A DNA stretch of 64,000 bases, taken from assembly GCA_030761205.1 (NCBI GenBank), contig JAULJL010000002.1, positions 25,585,010-25,649,009 of the forward strand, given 5' to 3'. Below are positions 1 through 12,302 of the stretch, piece after piece; the first letter of the stretch is position 1; every line of letters begins with the position of its first letter. The position numbers were made by a program, and so were the translations under genes. The notes under the pieces were generated by a model. It was given only the letters and a program-made list of their open reading frames with translations, searched no databases and was not told the DNA's origin. Source of the DNA: Fremontodendron californicum. Lineage: Eukaryota > Streptophyta > Magnoliopsida > Malvales > Malvaceae.

Positions 1-199
1 CCATAGTAAGATCCACCCTGAAATTCTTTTGAAAATGATGTGATTGGTTTATCAAAAAAAAAAAAATCAAAAAAAAAATTGTGTTAATTCATTTATTTTT
101 GCATGTATCATTTTGACATCATGTTATAGTCATAGCATGCATGGTCATTCATTGTAAGATACGTTTATGACATGCATGGTCATTATTTGTATATACTTA

Positions 200-600
200 T
201 GTATGAATTTATTCTTTCTTTACATGCATCATGTTGGCATCAAGTTGCATTCATGCATTCATAGTCAGCATGATTTTTCTATATATATCCATATATCAAT
301 TTATTCTTTCTTTACATGCATCATGTTGGCATCAAGTTGCATTCATGCATTCATAGTCAGCATGATTTTTCTGTATATATCCATATATCAATTTATTCTT
401 TCTCTATATGCATCATGTTAGCGTCAAGTTGCATTCATGTATTCATAGTTAGCATGATTTTTCTGTATATATCCATATATCAATTTATTCTTTCTTTATA
501 TGCATCATGGTAGCATCAAGTTGCATTCATGCATTCATAGTCAGAAATGATTTTCCTATATATATCCATGCATTAATTTGCTTATTTTTTACATGCATCA
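200..600 (+). repeat. 92-bp tandem repeat, 4-5 copies, upstream of gag
   Basis: The core 'catgcatcatgttggcatc' recurs with starts near 221, 313, 405, 497 and 590, a constant 92-93 bp step. It lies in the spacer between ORF1 (outside the window) and gag of element A. The reverse complement of similar sequence occurs in element D near 51420-51620, at the equivalent place. The short ORFs running through it are repeat artefacts. Confidence 0.85.
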
Positions 601-1115
601 TGTTGGCATCAGGGTGCATTCATGGCATACATAGTCGTCATGTTATGCTCATGCATTAATTTTTCATATTGGCATCAGGTTGCATTCATGACATACACGG
701 CCAGCATGACTTTCTTTGTATATACTCTGTGTCAGTCATTTATTCTTCACATGCATCATAATTGACATTATGTGGCATTCATAGTGTATATGATCATTCA
801 TTGGTAATGCATTTGGAACATACATGGTCATTCATTGTATATATCCATGCATTAATTTGCTTATTTTTTACATGCATCATGTTGGCATCAGGGTGCATTC
901 ATGGCATACATAGTCGTCATGTTATGCTCATGCATTAATTTTTCATATTGGCATCAGGTTGCATTCATGACATACACGGCCAGCATGACTTTCTTTGTAT
1001 ATACTCTGTGTCAGTCATTTATTCTTCACATGCCTCATAATTGACATTGTATGGCATTCATAGTGTATATGATCATTCATTGGGAAATGCATTTGGAACA
1101 TACATGGTCATTATG
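559..1115 (+). repeat. Direct duplication of ~279 bp in the ORF1-gag spacer of A
   Basis: A block beginning 'tatatatccatgcattaat' near 559 is repeated almost exactly from about 838. Both copies contain the 'ggcatcagggtgcattcatgg' and 'cacggccagcatgac' segments in the same order. A more diverged third part continues to about 1500. No coding potential is visible. Confidence 0.8.
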
Positions 1116-1601
1116 TATATATCTATGCATTAATTTGCTTATTACATACATCATGATTAGCATTAGGTCACATTCATGACACACATGGTTAGTATGATTT
1201 TCTTTGTATATACTCTGTATCAATCATTCATTGTTTGCATGTATCATAATTGACACCATGTTGCATTCATAGAACATATGAACATTCATTGGGAAATATG
1301 CTAAAATGCACATGATCAGTCATTGCATATATCCATGTGTTGATTTGTTTATTCTTTGTTTGCAACATGTTGGCATTGTGATTGCATTTATTACATATAT
1401 GGTCAGCATGTTTCCATTATACATGTCCATACATCATATTGTTTAGGCTTCACATGCATCAAATTGCATTCATGGCTCATTCATCATGACATACATTTGA
1501 AAAAAAAAAACAAAAGTTGGCTTGGCTTTAGGAGTCTTTGAAATAATTTCCATTTCAAATCAGAAGAAGTACTGAGTACACTTTTAATACAGGCTGGTGC
1601 T

Positions 1602-3056
1602 ATGGAGGATGAACAAGTTGCCCGAATGGAAAAAATGGAAAGGGAACAGAGAGAATTACGAGAACAGCTAGCAAAATCTCAAGCAGAATCTAAGGATCAG
1701 ATGACTAAACTGATGGAGCTAATGTCCGCTGTAATCAATGGAAAAGGATACACCGAAAACTCTGTCATCGGAGAAGGGCTAGAGGTACAAAAGGGTCAAG
1801 ATGAGGTCACAATAAGTGATGCCCAGAACACTGTTAACCCCGTCAATGTCTTAAACTCAGATGATCCAGCTGAACAGGCAAAGTTGAAAAGGGTTGCAGT
1901 AAATGAGGTTGAGTTGGCAGATTCCCAAGGGAAATATCAGTTGTTAGATGAAAGGCTCCGGGCAATAGAAAGAACAGATGTATTCGGGAGTGTGGAGGCG
2001 AAAGAACGATGCTTGGTCCTCGATTTAGTCATTCCTCCTAAGTTCAAGATCCCTGACTTTGTGAAATATGACGGGACGATCGATCCATCAGCCCACATCA
2101 CTATGTTCTGCCGGAAGATGACAAGTCATATAGGTAATGATAAGCTTTTGATTCACTGTTTTCAGGATAGCCTCAGCGGGTCCACAATTAGGTGGTATAG
2201 TCAGTTGAGCAAGGACCAGATACGCTCTTGGAATGATTTGGCTAGGGCTTTTCTAAGCCAGTACAAGCATATGACCGACATGGCGCCTGACCGTCTCACC
2301 TTGCAAAATATGAAGAAAAGAGCTACTGAGAGCTTCAAAGAATATGCGCAACGGTGGATGAGCCTGGTCGTCCAAGTACAACCGCCTTTAACTCAGAAGG
2401 AAACCACTGTCCTTTTTGTGAATACACTACAGACCCCATACTACAATAGACTTGTCGGCAACACCATGAAGAATTTTTCGGACATGGTAATTTCAGGGGA
2501 GATGATTGAGAATGCTATCAAGGATGGGAAAATTGAAGGAGAAAGAACATCCAATACCAAGAACAGGGCATCTGAAAATAAAAAGGAAGATACCCAAGTC
2601 GTGGAAGACTTTGCCCCATCTCCCCAATTCTCCTCGTATCAGCCATTTAACTCTACCCTGAACAATGTCTCTCAAGGTTTTTATCCCTACCAACCAATGA
2701 CTGCAACTACACCAGAATTTACATCTGTCTATCAATCGAACATCCTCGGGAATAATCGAAGGGGGCATAAAAAGCGAAAAAGAAATCCGGTTGACCTGAT
2801 TCCTATAACATACAGTGAGATACTACCTCAACTCATCCAGAATCACCTTGTGACACCCATGCAAATAGCGCCTCTGAAGCCCCCTTATCCGAGCTGGTAT
2901 GATGCTAATGAGTGTTGTGGGTACCATTCTGGCAATCAAGGTCACTCAACAGAGAACTGCCCCGCTTTGAAGTACAAGGTCAGAGATCTCATCAAGGCTG
3001 GTTCGATAAGTTTTGAAGATGGGGAAATCAAGTGTCATAAGAAACATTGTGCATGA
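1602..3056 (+). CDS. gag: Gag polyprotein of element A (Tat/Ogre type), intact, 484 aa
   Basis: This structural protein would form the cytoplasmic virus-like particle and package element RNA. It starts with a charged, heptad-like coiled coil (residues about 1-45, rich in E, Q, R and K). The conserved retrotransposon gag domain follows at about 145-305, containing the blocks HCFQDSLSGS and PDRLTLQNMKKRATESFKEY. A low-complexity P/Y/Q stretch leads to a zinc-knuckle-like motif near the end, of the form C-x2-H-x5-H-x4-C (CGYHSGNQGHSTENC). The frame has no stop or frameshift, unlike gag of B, C and D. It ends soon after this knuckle, whereas B and C continue into a second knuckle and protease. 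Start: the ATG aligns with the start of gag in B. It could supply Gag in trans for the pol-less family. Confidence 0.9.
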   Translation: MEDEQVARMEKMEREQRELREQLAKSQAESKDQMTKLMELMSAVINGKGYTENSVIGEGLEVQKGQDEVTISDAQNTVNPVNVLNSDDPAEQAKLKRVAVNEVELADSQGKYQLLDERLRAIERTDVFGSVEAKERCLVLDLVIPPKFKIPDFVKYDGTIDPSAHITMFCRKMTSHIGNDKLLIHCFQDSLSGSTIRWYSQLSKDQIRSWNDLARAFLSQYKHMTDMAPDRLTLQNMKKRATESFKEYAQRWMSLVVQVQPPLTQKETTVLFVNTLQTPYYNRLVGNTMKNFSDMVISGEMIENAIKDGKIEGERTSNTKNRASENKKEDTQVVEDFAPSPQFSSYQPFNSTLNNVSQGFYPYQPMTATTPEFTSVYQSNILGNNRRGHKKRKRNPVDLIPITYSEILPQLIQNHLVTPMQIAPLKPPYPSWYDANECCGYHSGNQGHSTENCPALKYKVRDLIKAGSISFEDGEIKCHKKHCA

Positions 3057-5880
3057 TCATATTAGGTTTTTGACACATGTAGTTCTATACACTATGATGA
3101 GGAAAGCACTTGTCTCATGTTAACATCTACATGAATTAAATGAATTTTGTATTTTAAATGCTTTGTGTTTGTCGTGTTTCAACAATAACTTGAATTTGCA
3201 AAAACAAGCATTAAGGAATTTTTAGTGATGGATAGTCTCAAGAAGATTGATGATCATTGTTAGAAATGACCCAATACCTTCAGCCCTCTCTTTTAGGCTT
3301 TCCTAAGCCTAAATCTTTTGAACCGAGACCACTTGAAAGACCTAATGCTTCAAGGAATATGAATGATTTGACTTCATAAAACCATTGTCATCACAGAATA
3401 AGCAAAGACGTAGATCTTAGTCTAGGCTATGAACAAAGGAACGAACTTTTTGAAAATTTTCAAATTCCTTGAAAATCAAACAAATGAGACATTCTATCAA
3501 GAATCCAGATTTTGGTAATTTGATGTGTGTCAAGATTGTGCCAAAACATTAATTGCCCAAACATCACTTCATGATTGACATCCTGGGGCACAATGATTAA
3601 ACTAGATTATCCCTTGTCCCAGAGAAAACCCGTTTTTGGGTCATATTTTCCTTGTCTCTTCAAAGAACTCAGATTGGAAACTCAGCCTTTTCAAAATAGA
3701 CCTAGACTTGCCATGTTCCTCGTTGATACAAATTCTCATTGATTAATCAAATTGGGGCATCATATGTGGAAATGATGGATACATGGTGAATAAGGATGGA
3801 CTAAACGCATGAATCATTGGGGCATGCGACGAAAAAACAAAAAGAAAAAAAAGAAAAAAAAAAAGAAAAAAGAAAAAAGAAAAAAAAAGAGAAAAATTGT
3901 GATATCATGCATATGAGAATTCGGATGATTCCAAAGTGCAAAATGAAATTTTGAATATCTATTTCCCCTGGGGATTGCTTTTCAATGTAAATATTCGTGC
4001 TTGACATGAGAAATGGCCATCTTTCATATCGCTTTCGCACAAAAAGAAATTATCCATAGTCACCCCTTTTGAGCCAAAAGAATTTTTTTTTTCTTCTTTG
4101 AACCCTGATCAAGGACCACCCTCTACACTGGGGGGCAAATGCGAGGAAAGATCTTTTTAAAGATCATTGTGAAATGAGTCCTAGCTCAAGGACAGACACA
4201 AAGCAAATGGAGCCCCGAATAAATACGGGCTTACTCTGTCAAAGAAAAAGAAGAGAAAAAGATGGTGAAATGAAAGCCAAGAAAAACAAAAGAAAAACAC
4301 AATAAAAAAGAAAACAAAATGTGTGAAAGACATGGCAAATGGAAAGCCAAAAGCAAGGAAGAAAAAGAGCAAAGTCAAAAGGAAAGAAATGTCCGAGAAG
4401 GGACAAATGCTTCAAAGAGAATCCTCCTCAAGAAATGATCCTTGATCTGATTACCCTCAAACACATATTTTGGGCCTATTTATCCTTTCTTTCTGAACCC
4501 TGAGCTATGGCCTACATTATATGCTTTAAAAGTCCATTTTGATCAAGCATGAATATTTAATTTGAAAGGTTTTTCCTCAGATTTTATCCCATTTCATCGA
4601 ATTATCATTTCACTAAGGAAGAACTTAGAATTCTCAAGTGCATGGTAAAACAATGAAAAAAAAATGGAAAGAATGGGACTCTAGGGCGAAAACCCAAAAA
4701 TGGGCGGTCTAGAGTAAATTTGGAAATTTTCGATGCCATCTATGATAGTGCCGATACCCCAAAAGAAAAGATCTTATTAAAAGAGTGGTCATCGAGGAAC
4801 ATCTAGGAATTCCTGAACCCCCCAAATTGTCAGTTCTCATTCAGAGGATTGTCTTCAAAAACTGAAACTTTTTTCCTCCAAAATCAACCTTCCAGTTTAA
4901 ACATCCTGGCCAATCTTGACGCTTGTCAAAATGCCTTGATATGGAAACTAAAGGAATGTTGAATTTGTTTGGTTCTCAATGAATTCATGATTTATAAAAA
5001 CTGTTCCATTTGTGAGCCTAGAAGGGATATACATTTTTGTCATGAAGTTTTCCTAGAAAAGCCAGAATCTTGTTATACCAAGCCTTGCCAATCCCAGTTG
5101 AAAAAAAACCAGATTGATACTTAGGGAATTTTCTAACAGTGATCATCAGTCATCAAAAGATTTGTACATCATACACTGTGGAGTTAAAATTTTTGGCTTA
5201 GAAGTTTTCCTTAAATAAGCAAAATTGTTTTTCAAAACAAAAAAAAAAAATTTTGAAATACCCATTTTTGATGATGACATGTGACAAGGATTTTTCTAAC
5301 TCAAAGGTATAGAACTGCCAGGATAGATCCTGACTTCCAGATATGAGAAGAAGATATCGAACCCAGTTCAGATCTCTGTTGATGAAAGTTTGAAAACTGT
5401 TGGGGCAAAGAGAATAGCCGAAATGAATTGAAGATATACTCTGATTTGAAGAGGAAAAATGAATTTGAAAGGCTAAGCCAAAGTCTAGAAAAACAACCAA
5501 GGGCATTTGCATCACTCATGAGCACTCATCTCTTTATCGAGCTTTTGCATCTGCACAGTGTCGGCAAGCATTTGCATCATTCATGGGTATTTGCATTGGC
5601 ATTATTCCATAAGCATCTGCATTTTACCTTTACATTTACATTCTTCATGGAATTCGCATTTGTGTCATCTCAAGCAATTGCATCATTTCTAGAATCATTG
5701 CATTTTCATTATTGTGTGGTAATTGTAGTTATACCATTCATAAACCAGTTACATGAACACAATTAGTAGGGGCATCTGCATCATGAAACATGGGCATCAA
5801 TCCAGGCCATTTGCATTTGCACTAAGAAATATTTTACATTTGCACCATGAAGCATGAGCACCTTGTTAAAAGACATGTGC
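3057..5880 (+). other. Non-coding region of A that replaces protease and pol, then 3' UTR
   Basis: I find no protein-coding homology here on either strand. From about 3890 the sequence aligns with the 3' UTR of element C after its pol gene (from about 38790), while 3057-3880 occupies the place where C carries protease and pol. The reverse complement of the whole block recurs in element D (46442-48830). It includes an A/G-rich run (3833-3896) and a conserved purine motif near 4127-4136. The end (5504-5870) is rich in 'gcatttgcatc' motifs. The open antisense frames near 5198-5525 are shared with D because the DNA is homologous; they match no family I know. Confidence 0.75.
4121..4146 (+). other. 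Conserved internal purine-tract-like motif in the A 3' region
   Basis: The string 'ctctacactggggggcaaat' is kept in element C (39006-39030, degenerate in the G run) and, reversed, in D (47911-47936). It resembles a plus-strand polypurine primer but lies ~3.8 kb before the 3' LTR. Its function is unknown; it may be a relic or second priming site. Confidence 0.4.
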
Positions 5881-7590
5881 ATCTGCATCATTTCTCAAAG
5901 CTTCTGGTGGGGATATCCAGAATTTTACAGTTTTTAAAAAGTGAACAAGTCTTCGGTGGTGATAGCTGAAGCCTCTGGTGGAGATATCCAGAGTTTTATA
6001 ATTTTGAAAAATGAGAAATTTTCTTCTGGTGGGGATATCCAGAATTTTACAATGAGCAAGTCTTTGGTGGTGATAGCCAAAGCTTCTGGTAGGGATATCC
6101 AGAATTTTACAGTTTTAAAAGTGAACAAGTCTTCGGTGGTGATAGCTGAAGCCTCTGGTGGAGATATCCAGGGTTTTATAATTTTGAAAACATGAGAAAT
6201 TTTATTCTGAAGGAGTTACCCAGAATTTTACAATGAGCAAGTCTTTGGTGGTGATAGCCAAAGCTTCTAGTGGTGATATCCAGAATTTTGCAGTTTTAAA
6301 AGTGAACAAGTCTTCAGTGGTGATAGCTGAAGCCTCTGGTGGAGATATCCAGGGTTTTATAATTTTGAAAAATGAGAAATTTTATTCTGAAGGAGTTACC
6401 CAGAATTTTACAATGAGCAAGTCTTTGGTGGTGATAGCCAAAGCTTTTGGTGGGGATATCCAGAATTTTACAGTTTTAAAAGTGAACAAGTCTTCGGTGG
6501 TGATAGCTGAAGCCTCTGGTGGAGATATTCAGGGTTTTATAATTTTGAAAAATGAGAAATTTTATTCTGAAGGAGTTACCCAGAATTTTACAATGACCAA
6601 GTCTTTGGTGGTGATAGCCAAAGCTTATGGTGGTGATATCCAGAATTTTGCAGTTTTAAAAGTGAATAAGTCTTCGGTGGTGATAGCTGAAGCCTCTGGT
6701 AGAGATATCCAGGGTTTTATAATTTTGAAACATGAGAAATCTTCTTCTAGATGAGTTATCTAGAATTTTATATTGAGCAAGTCTTTGGTGGTGATAGCCA
6801 AAGCTTCTGGTGGGGATATCCAAAATTTTACAGTTTTAAAAATGAAGAAGTCTTCGGTGGTGATAGCTGAAGCCTCTGGTGGAGATATCCAGGGTTTTAT
6901 AATTTTGAAAAATGAGGAATCTTCTTTTGGAGGAGTTATCCAAAATTTTATTCAACATGTGCATCTACATCAAGAAGCATTTGCATCAATCTAAGTTAGT
7001 TGAATCTGCATCAAGAAAGTTTGCATCAAATCAAGTCATTTACATTTGCATCAAAGACATTTGCACCAATCTAAGTCATTTGCATCTACATCAAGAAGCG
7101 TTTGCATCAACAAAAGACATTTGCATTTGCATCATGAAGCATTTGCATCATCTCTTAAAGCTTTCAGGTATAATCGATTTCGTTTCCTTAAGGCGAGTCG
7201 AGCCCCGAAATCATCGTCGAAGTACTTTTTTTATTTATGAACAAGTCTTCGGTGGTGATAGCTGAAGCCTCTGGTGGAGATATCCAGAGTTTTTTTTAAA
7301 GTCCTTTGAAAAGGTAGAGAGTCTTCGGTGGTGATAGCTGAAGCTTCTGGAGATGATACCCAGAATTTTACAGTTTTAAAAATGAGCAAGACTTCGGTGG
7401 TGATAGCTGAAGCCTCTGGTGGAGATATCCAGAGTTTTAAAATCCTTTGAAAAGGTAAAAAGTCTTCGGTGGTGATAGCTGAAGTTTCTGGAGGTGATAC
7501 CCAGAATTTTTACATTTTAAAAAAATGAGCAAGACTTTGGTGGTGATAGCCGAAGCTTCTGGAGGAGATATCCAGAATTTTAAACACAGC
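5881..7590 (+). repeat. Higher-order tandem repeat (180-bp unit of ~60-bp subunits) in the 3' UTR of A
   Basis: The subunit contains 'ggtggtgatagc' followed by 'gatatccag'. Three subunit types alternate to make a 180-bp unit: the marker 'tctttggtggtgatagcca' starts near 6062, 6241, 6421, 6601 and 6781. Because 180 is divisible by three, one frame stays open through much of the array (5941-6195, 6233-6754, 6773-6994), giving a 60-residue peptide repeat with GDIQ as its signature. The array is interrupted at about 6955-7230 by 'catttgcatc'-type sequence and then resumes with diverged subunits to 7590. Variable tandem repeats at this position are typical of Ogre/Tat elements. Confidence 0.85.
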
Positions 7591-7965
7591 TGAGAACAAG
7601 AAAGGTTAAGGCCCCGAGAACATCGTCGAGGTCGTTTCTTTTCTTGCAAATCGAATTCGTTTCCTTAAGACGAATCGAGCCTTGATTAGTCAGGGAATTC
7701 AATTTAAGGACAAATCTTCAATTTACTGTTTTCAAAAACAAAACAAAACAAAAATAAAAAATAAAAAATAAAAAATAAAAAGAAAGAGAAAAAATGAGAA
7801 AAAATGAAAAAAATAGAAAATAAAAAAAGAAAATAAAAAATGGAAAATGCAAAAATGAATGAAGAAATGAAAAAGAAAGCCCTTTTCCTTTCCATGTGAT
7901 TTCACTGACCGTACAAAATTAGTGTTGGTTTATCTTTGTCTGATTCCTGATTCTCAGCAATAGCC

Positions 7966-7974
7966 AAAGAGGGG
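7966..7974 (+). promoter_or_regulatory. Polypurine tract of element A
   Basis: 'aaagagggg' lies four bases before the 3' LTR start (TG at 7979). The same tract and spacing precede the 3' LTR of element C (41386-41394). It would prime plus-strand DNA synthesis. Confidence 0.7.
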
Positions 7975-9495
7975 CAGCTGTAGACACCTAATTTTGTCCG
8001 GGCCACTAAATAGGTATGTTTTCTTCCCATATTGATGTTTCCGAGTATAAAAAGACTGTTTTCATCCTGCAGGTGGTACTCTGAGACTTAGTTTAAGAGG
8101 GCGAGCATAAAAAGTCAAACTTGAAAAAAGTCAACCCTGAAAAAGTCAACCCCGAAAAAGTCAACCCCAGAAAGTCAACTACTGAAAAAGTCAACCCACT
8201 TTCAAAATCAAGATTTTAAGTTCAATTGAAAAATTGAGAAAGAATTTTGATAATCCGAGGTCTACATTGAAAGATATGGAGTTCGGAAGTTGGGATTTGG
8301 AGATTCAGTAGAAAAGAAACCCTAATCCGAGAAATTTGGGGAAAAGTGCTTAAACGATCAAACTGGTCGAAATTGAAGGTTCCAAATGAAAGATAAGCAC
8401 TGACTACGGGTAATGGAGAAGTCACTTGCAAGAAAAACCGAAAGAAAAGTCAATCCGGGAAAAAACCGAGAATTAGGGTTTTTAGTGGATTTCGGTGAAA
8501 TCGGGAAGAATCACAGAAATGGCCCGACTTGGTAAGACCAAAGCCCCCAATGGATGAGGAATGATTAAAAAGGATGGCCCAAGGCTCAGATTGAAGAAAA
8601 TCTGAAAATCGGACTTGTTTTGAGCAAAACCGGGTTTCAGAGGTTAAAGGGCAAAATTGGAAAATTTTGGGAAAAATAGCAAATGGACTCCGAAAATTAT
8701 GGAAAATTTGTCAATCTCATTCTTAAATCATTTGAAAGAGATTGGTAAAAGAAAATCTTGATTCCGAGTTCGTTTGCAAAATGGCCAAATCCCGGGCTTC
8801 TTATGCAGTAATTCAAAAAGATAAATCCCGGAAAAATAGCAAATGGACTCCAAAAATTCTGAAATTTGGCAAATCTCATTTTTAAATTATTTGGAAGAGA
8901 TTGGCGAAAGAAAATCTTGATTCCGAGTTCGTTTGCAAAATGGCTAAATCCCGAGCTTCCTATGTAGTAATTCAAGCCGATAAATCCCGAAAAAATACCA
9001 AATGAGCTCCAAAAATTACGAAAACTTCCAGATCACACTTTTTAATTATTTTGAAGAGATTGGTGAAGAAAAATCTTGATTTGGAGCTCGTTTAAAAAAT
9101 GGTAAAAAGTAGGGGCATAAAAGGACATTTTGGGAAAAAAATCCAAATAAATAGCAAACGGACTCGGATAATTTTTGAAAACTTCCAGAACTCAATATTT
9201 TATTATTTTGGAAGTATTAAAAAACGAAAAATTGAATTTGGAGCCCGTTTGATATTTATTTTGCATCCGGGAGGGCAAAATGGTCATTTCACCCAAGCAA
9301 CCGAAAAGGGCTTTTTGGTCCCTTCAAAAAATCAGAGTTGGGCTGGAAAAAAGATGTCAACATTTTTCTTGGACAGCTGTAATTTGAGAGGGCTGAGATG
9401 CTAATCTAAGGGTGGTAATTTCATGACTTTTCATCTTGAATTATTGGCCATTTGATGGAAATTAGGTTACACAAAAATGACAACATCTTGGAGTC

Positions 9496-9503
9496 CATAT
9501 AAG
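9496..9503 (+). promoter_or_regulatory. Possible TATA element in the LTR of A
   Basis: 'catataag' is followed by a C/G-richer stretch about 1.5 kb into the LTR, a plausible U3/R boundary. The corresponding place in C's LTR reads 'aatatagg' (about 43032), so conservation is weak. Confidence 0.3.
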
Positions 9504-10794
9504 CATCATTTTCTGCCAGCCCTAAGGGAGGAGGCAGATTTTGTTTTTTCTTTTCCATTTTGGCTGATTTCTCTTAGTTTTTCTTAGTTTTTTATCTTCT
9601 TGGTTGAGAGCAAAAAAGAAAAGTTTAGAAAAAAAAGGAAAGTTTGAAGAGAAAAGCTTGAAATATTAGCTTCTTGAGGTTGCTCTTGAGCACCAACTCT
9701 TGCACTTTCATTTTCTATTCTTATTTTTTGCTCTTTTAATCTCTACTTGGTGAGTTTTCATTTTAAAATAATGTTTCTTGTTCTTCCTTCATTTCCTTTC
9801 TTAAGTATATTTTTTTTACATTTTGTTTTTATAATAAACTCACCATGGCCAAATGGCCTACATTATTTATTTTAAGTTGTTGTTTTTGATTCATTTTACC
9901 ATATTGTTTATGCTATTTTCTTTATTTTTGATGTTTTAAATATTATGTTATTTCATGTTCTTAAGTTATATTTAATTTGGTTGCTTTGTTTGTTGCCATT
10001 TATGTCTTAGATATCATGTTTTTGCATTTTTAATTTTCTGTTTTCATGTTGTTTAAATTTGAGCATGTTTTAGAGTTAGCATATTAAGTGTTTGTGAAAA
10101 TGCTTGTGTGATTCTTTGCATGATTCTTGTTTTATATCTTAGTGAGCATGTTTTAGATTTGGTATATTAGGTGTTTGTGAAAATGCTTGTGTGATTTTTG
10201 TGTTATGACTTAGTTTTTCATGCTAGCATATCAAGTGTTTGTGAAAATGCCATGCTTGTTGGAGCTTGGGGCCATTTGGCTACTCCATGTGTTTTGCATT
10301 GTGTGTTGTATTTTTGTCATGCTAGTTGTTAGGTTTTTGCATTTGCATGATATTTGGTTGGATTTTTGAATTAAGCATGCCTTGTGTTTGTGAAAATGCC
10401 ATGCATGTCTTAGGTCTAGGTTACATTAAATGCCATGCAAGTTCATGTTAGGTCTAGGCCATATTATTTATGTCATGCATTTTCCTTACATTTAGGTCTA
10501 GATCCATGCATTTCATGCATTATGTTTGCTGCATTGTTTCATGCATTTCATGTTCATGCCACTTGAATAATGACTTGAGCCAATTAATGGTTCAAGATCA
10601 TGCTATCTTGAGCACACTTGTGGAAAATTAAGTTTGTCAAATTGATTACTCTACCTTTGTGATTTTTTTTATTTAGCCAATTTTTATCTAACTTTCAAAG
10701 AGTCCTAGCTACTGCTTTCAAGTCATTTTATGAGTTTCAAATATTTTTACTTTAGTTTTTAAATGATTTTATCAAAAGCAAAAATGTGTTGGCA

Positions 10795-11445
10795 AAGCAG
10801 TTTTTTTTTTCTCCTCCAAAAACTCGTACATCTATGATTTTTCTGGGAATTCATCTTTGATCAGAAAATTAAGCTGATTTGTTTTCATGTAGTTTTACAT
10901 GTCCTGAGTCTCCAGTATTTTTTTTAGAATTTTTGGAAGTTTTAAAAATTGGGTAAAAAATCGTGGATTAAAACTGGACAGTGGAGTCAGAATTGAATTT
11001 AAAGAAAAACAAAACAGTTTTTTTTTCCTCCAAAAACTCGTAAATCTATGATTTTTCTGGGAATTCATCTTTGATCAGAAAATTAAGCCGATTCTGTTTT
11101 GTGTAGTTTTACATATCCTGAGTCTCCAGTATTTTTTTTAGAATTTTTGGAATTTTTAAAAATAGGATAAAAAATCGTGGATTAAAACTGGACAGTGAAG
11201 TCAGAATTGATTTTAAAGAAAAACAAAGCAGTTTTTTCTCCTCCAAAAACTCGTACATCTCTGGTTTTTCTGAGAATTCATCTTTGATTAAAAAATTAAG
11301 CCGATTTTTTCTCGTGTAGTTTTACATGTCCTGAGTCTCCAGTAATTTTTTCAGAATTTTTGGAATTTTTAAAAATAGGGTAAAAAATCGTGGATTAAAA
11401 CTGGACAATGGAGTCAGAATTGAATTTAAAGAAAAACCAATTTTC
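10795..11445 (+). repeat. ~214-bp tandem triplication inside the LTR of A
   Basis: Three near-identical copies carry 'ccaaaaactcgta', 'cctgagtctccagta' and 'aatcgtggattaaaactgga' in that order. The 'aaaactcg' marker starts at 10818, 11033 and 11246. The LTR of C has only one copy (about 44550-44740). Confidence 0.85.
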
Positions 11446-12302
11446 TGTTTTGGTTAATCTACTTAGAGTGGGCTGATTAGGAGGGTTAGCTACTGACTTA
11501 GGGTGATTTCTAAGCCTTTTAAACTCTAAAAATGGTTTTTCAAGTCCCGGGCTAAGGGTAGTCAAGTCCGGATTTTTTTAAACTTAGGAAATTAGAGCCA
11601 TTTAAAAATTTTTAGCCCAGTTTTTATTGTTAATTCAAGCTTTTCAAAATTGTTTTCAAACAATCACAAAGTATTTTGGTTTTAGAATATTTAATTTGAC
11701 ATATTTTCCTAAGGTAGCCGGATATCTTTTTAGATATACGGATTTCCTTAATTAAAGGAAAAAATACATTTCATGCATTGCATTTTTTTTTTCATGCATA
11801 TTATATGATAGCATTATTTTATTCCATGTCATTTAAATTATATGCCATATCATTCATGTTTGCCATGTCATTTAGGTTGCATTATATTATTTAGATTTTG
11901 CTATGTCATTTTATTTATGTCATGCATATACATATTCATATCTTTTAAAATGTTTTCAAAAGGATAATGATTTTTCAATAAAAAATAAAGATATTCCCGA
12001 GTTAAAATAATTCATGAGTTCTCTACCGGGTTTGCTGGAGGGAATATCATCAATTATCATTAATAAAGGAATATCTTTCTTTCAAAAAAAAAAAAAAAAG
12101 AGAATGATTCGGAAAGTTTTCCAAAACTAATAAAAATTTCTATATTTTGCCACGTTTGTTGGGGAATATAGGAAAATTTTGAATTTATAAATTCCGGATC
12201 ATTTTCAATAAAAAATGGAATTATTTTTCTTTAAATTGGGAATTAATTTGAAATACTAAATTTAAAACCAACTTTTACCAAGACTTGAGATAACACACGA
12301 TT

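Noticed and set aside
167..513. Small ORFs with repeated peptide near the window start
   Set aside because: They are produced by the 92-bp tandem repeat, which is not divisible by three, so the frame changes in each unit.
5198..5525. Antisense ORF with a near-identical counterpart at 46556-46885
   Set aside because: Conservation follows from the homology of elements A and D. The frame matches no known family, and frames of this length are expected in such DNA.
7730..7870. A/G-rich run as an extra polypurine primer (also 3833-3896 and 41185-41290)
   Set aside because: These are low-complexity A-rich stretches that do not border an LTR; the conserved 'aaagagggg' next to the TG start fits better.
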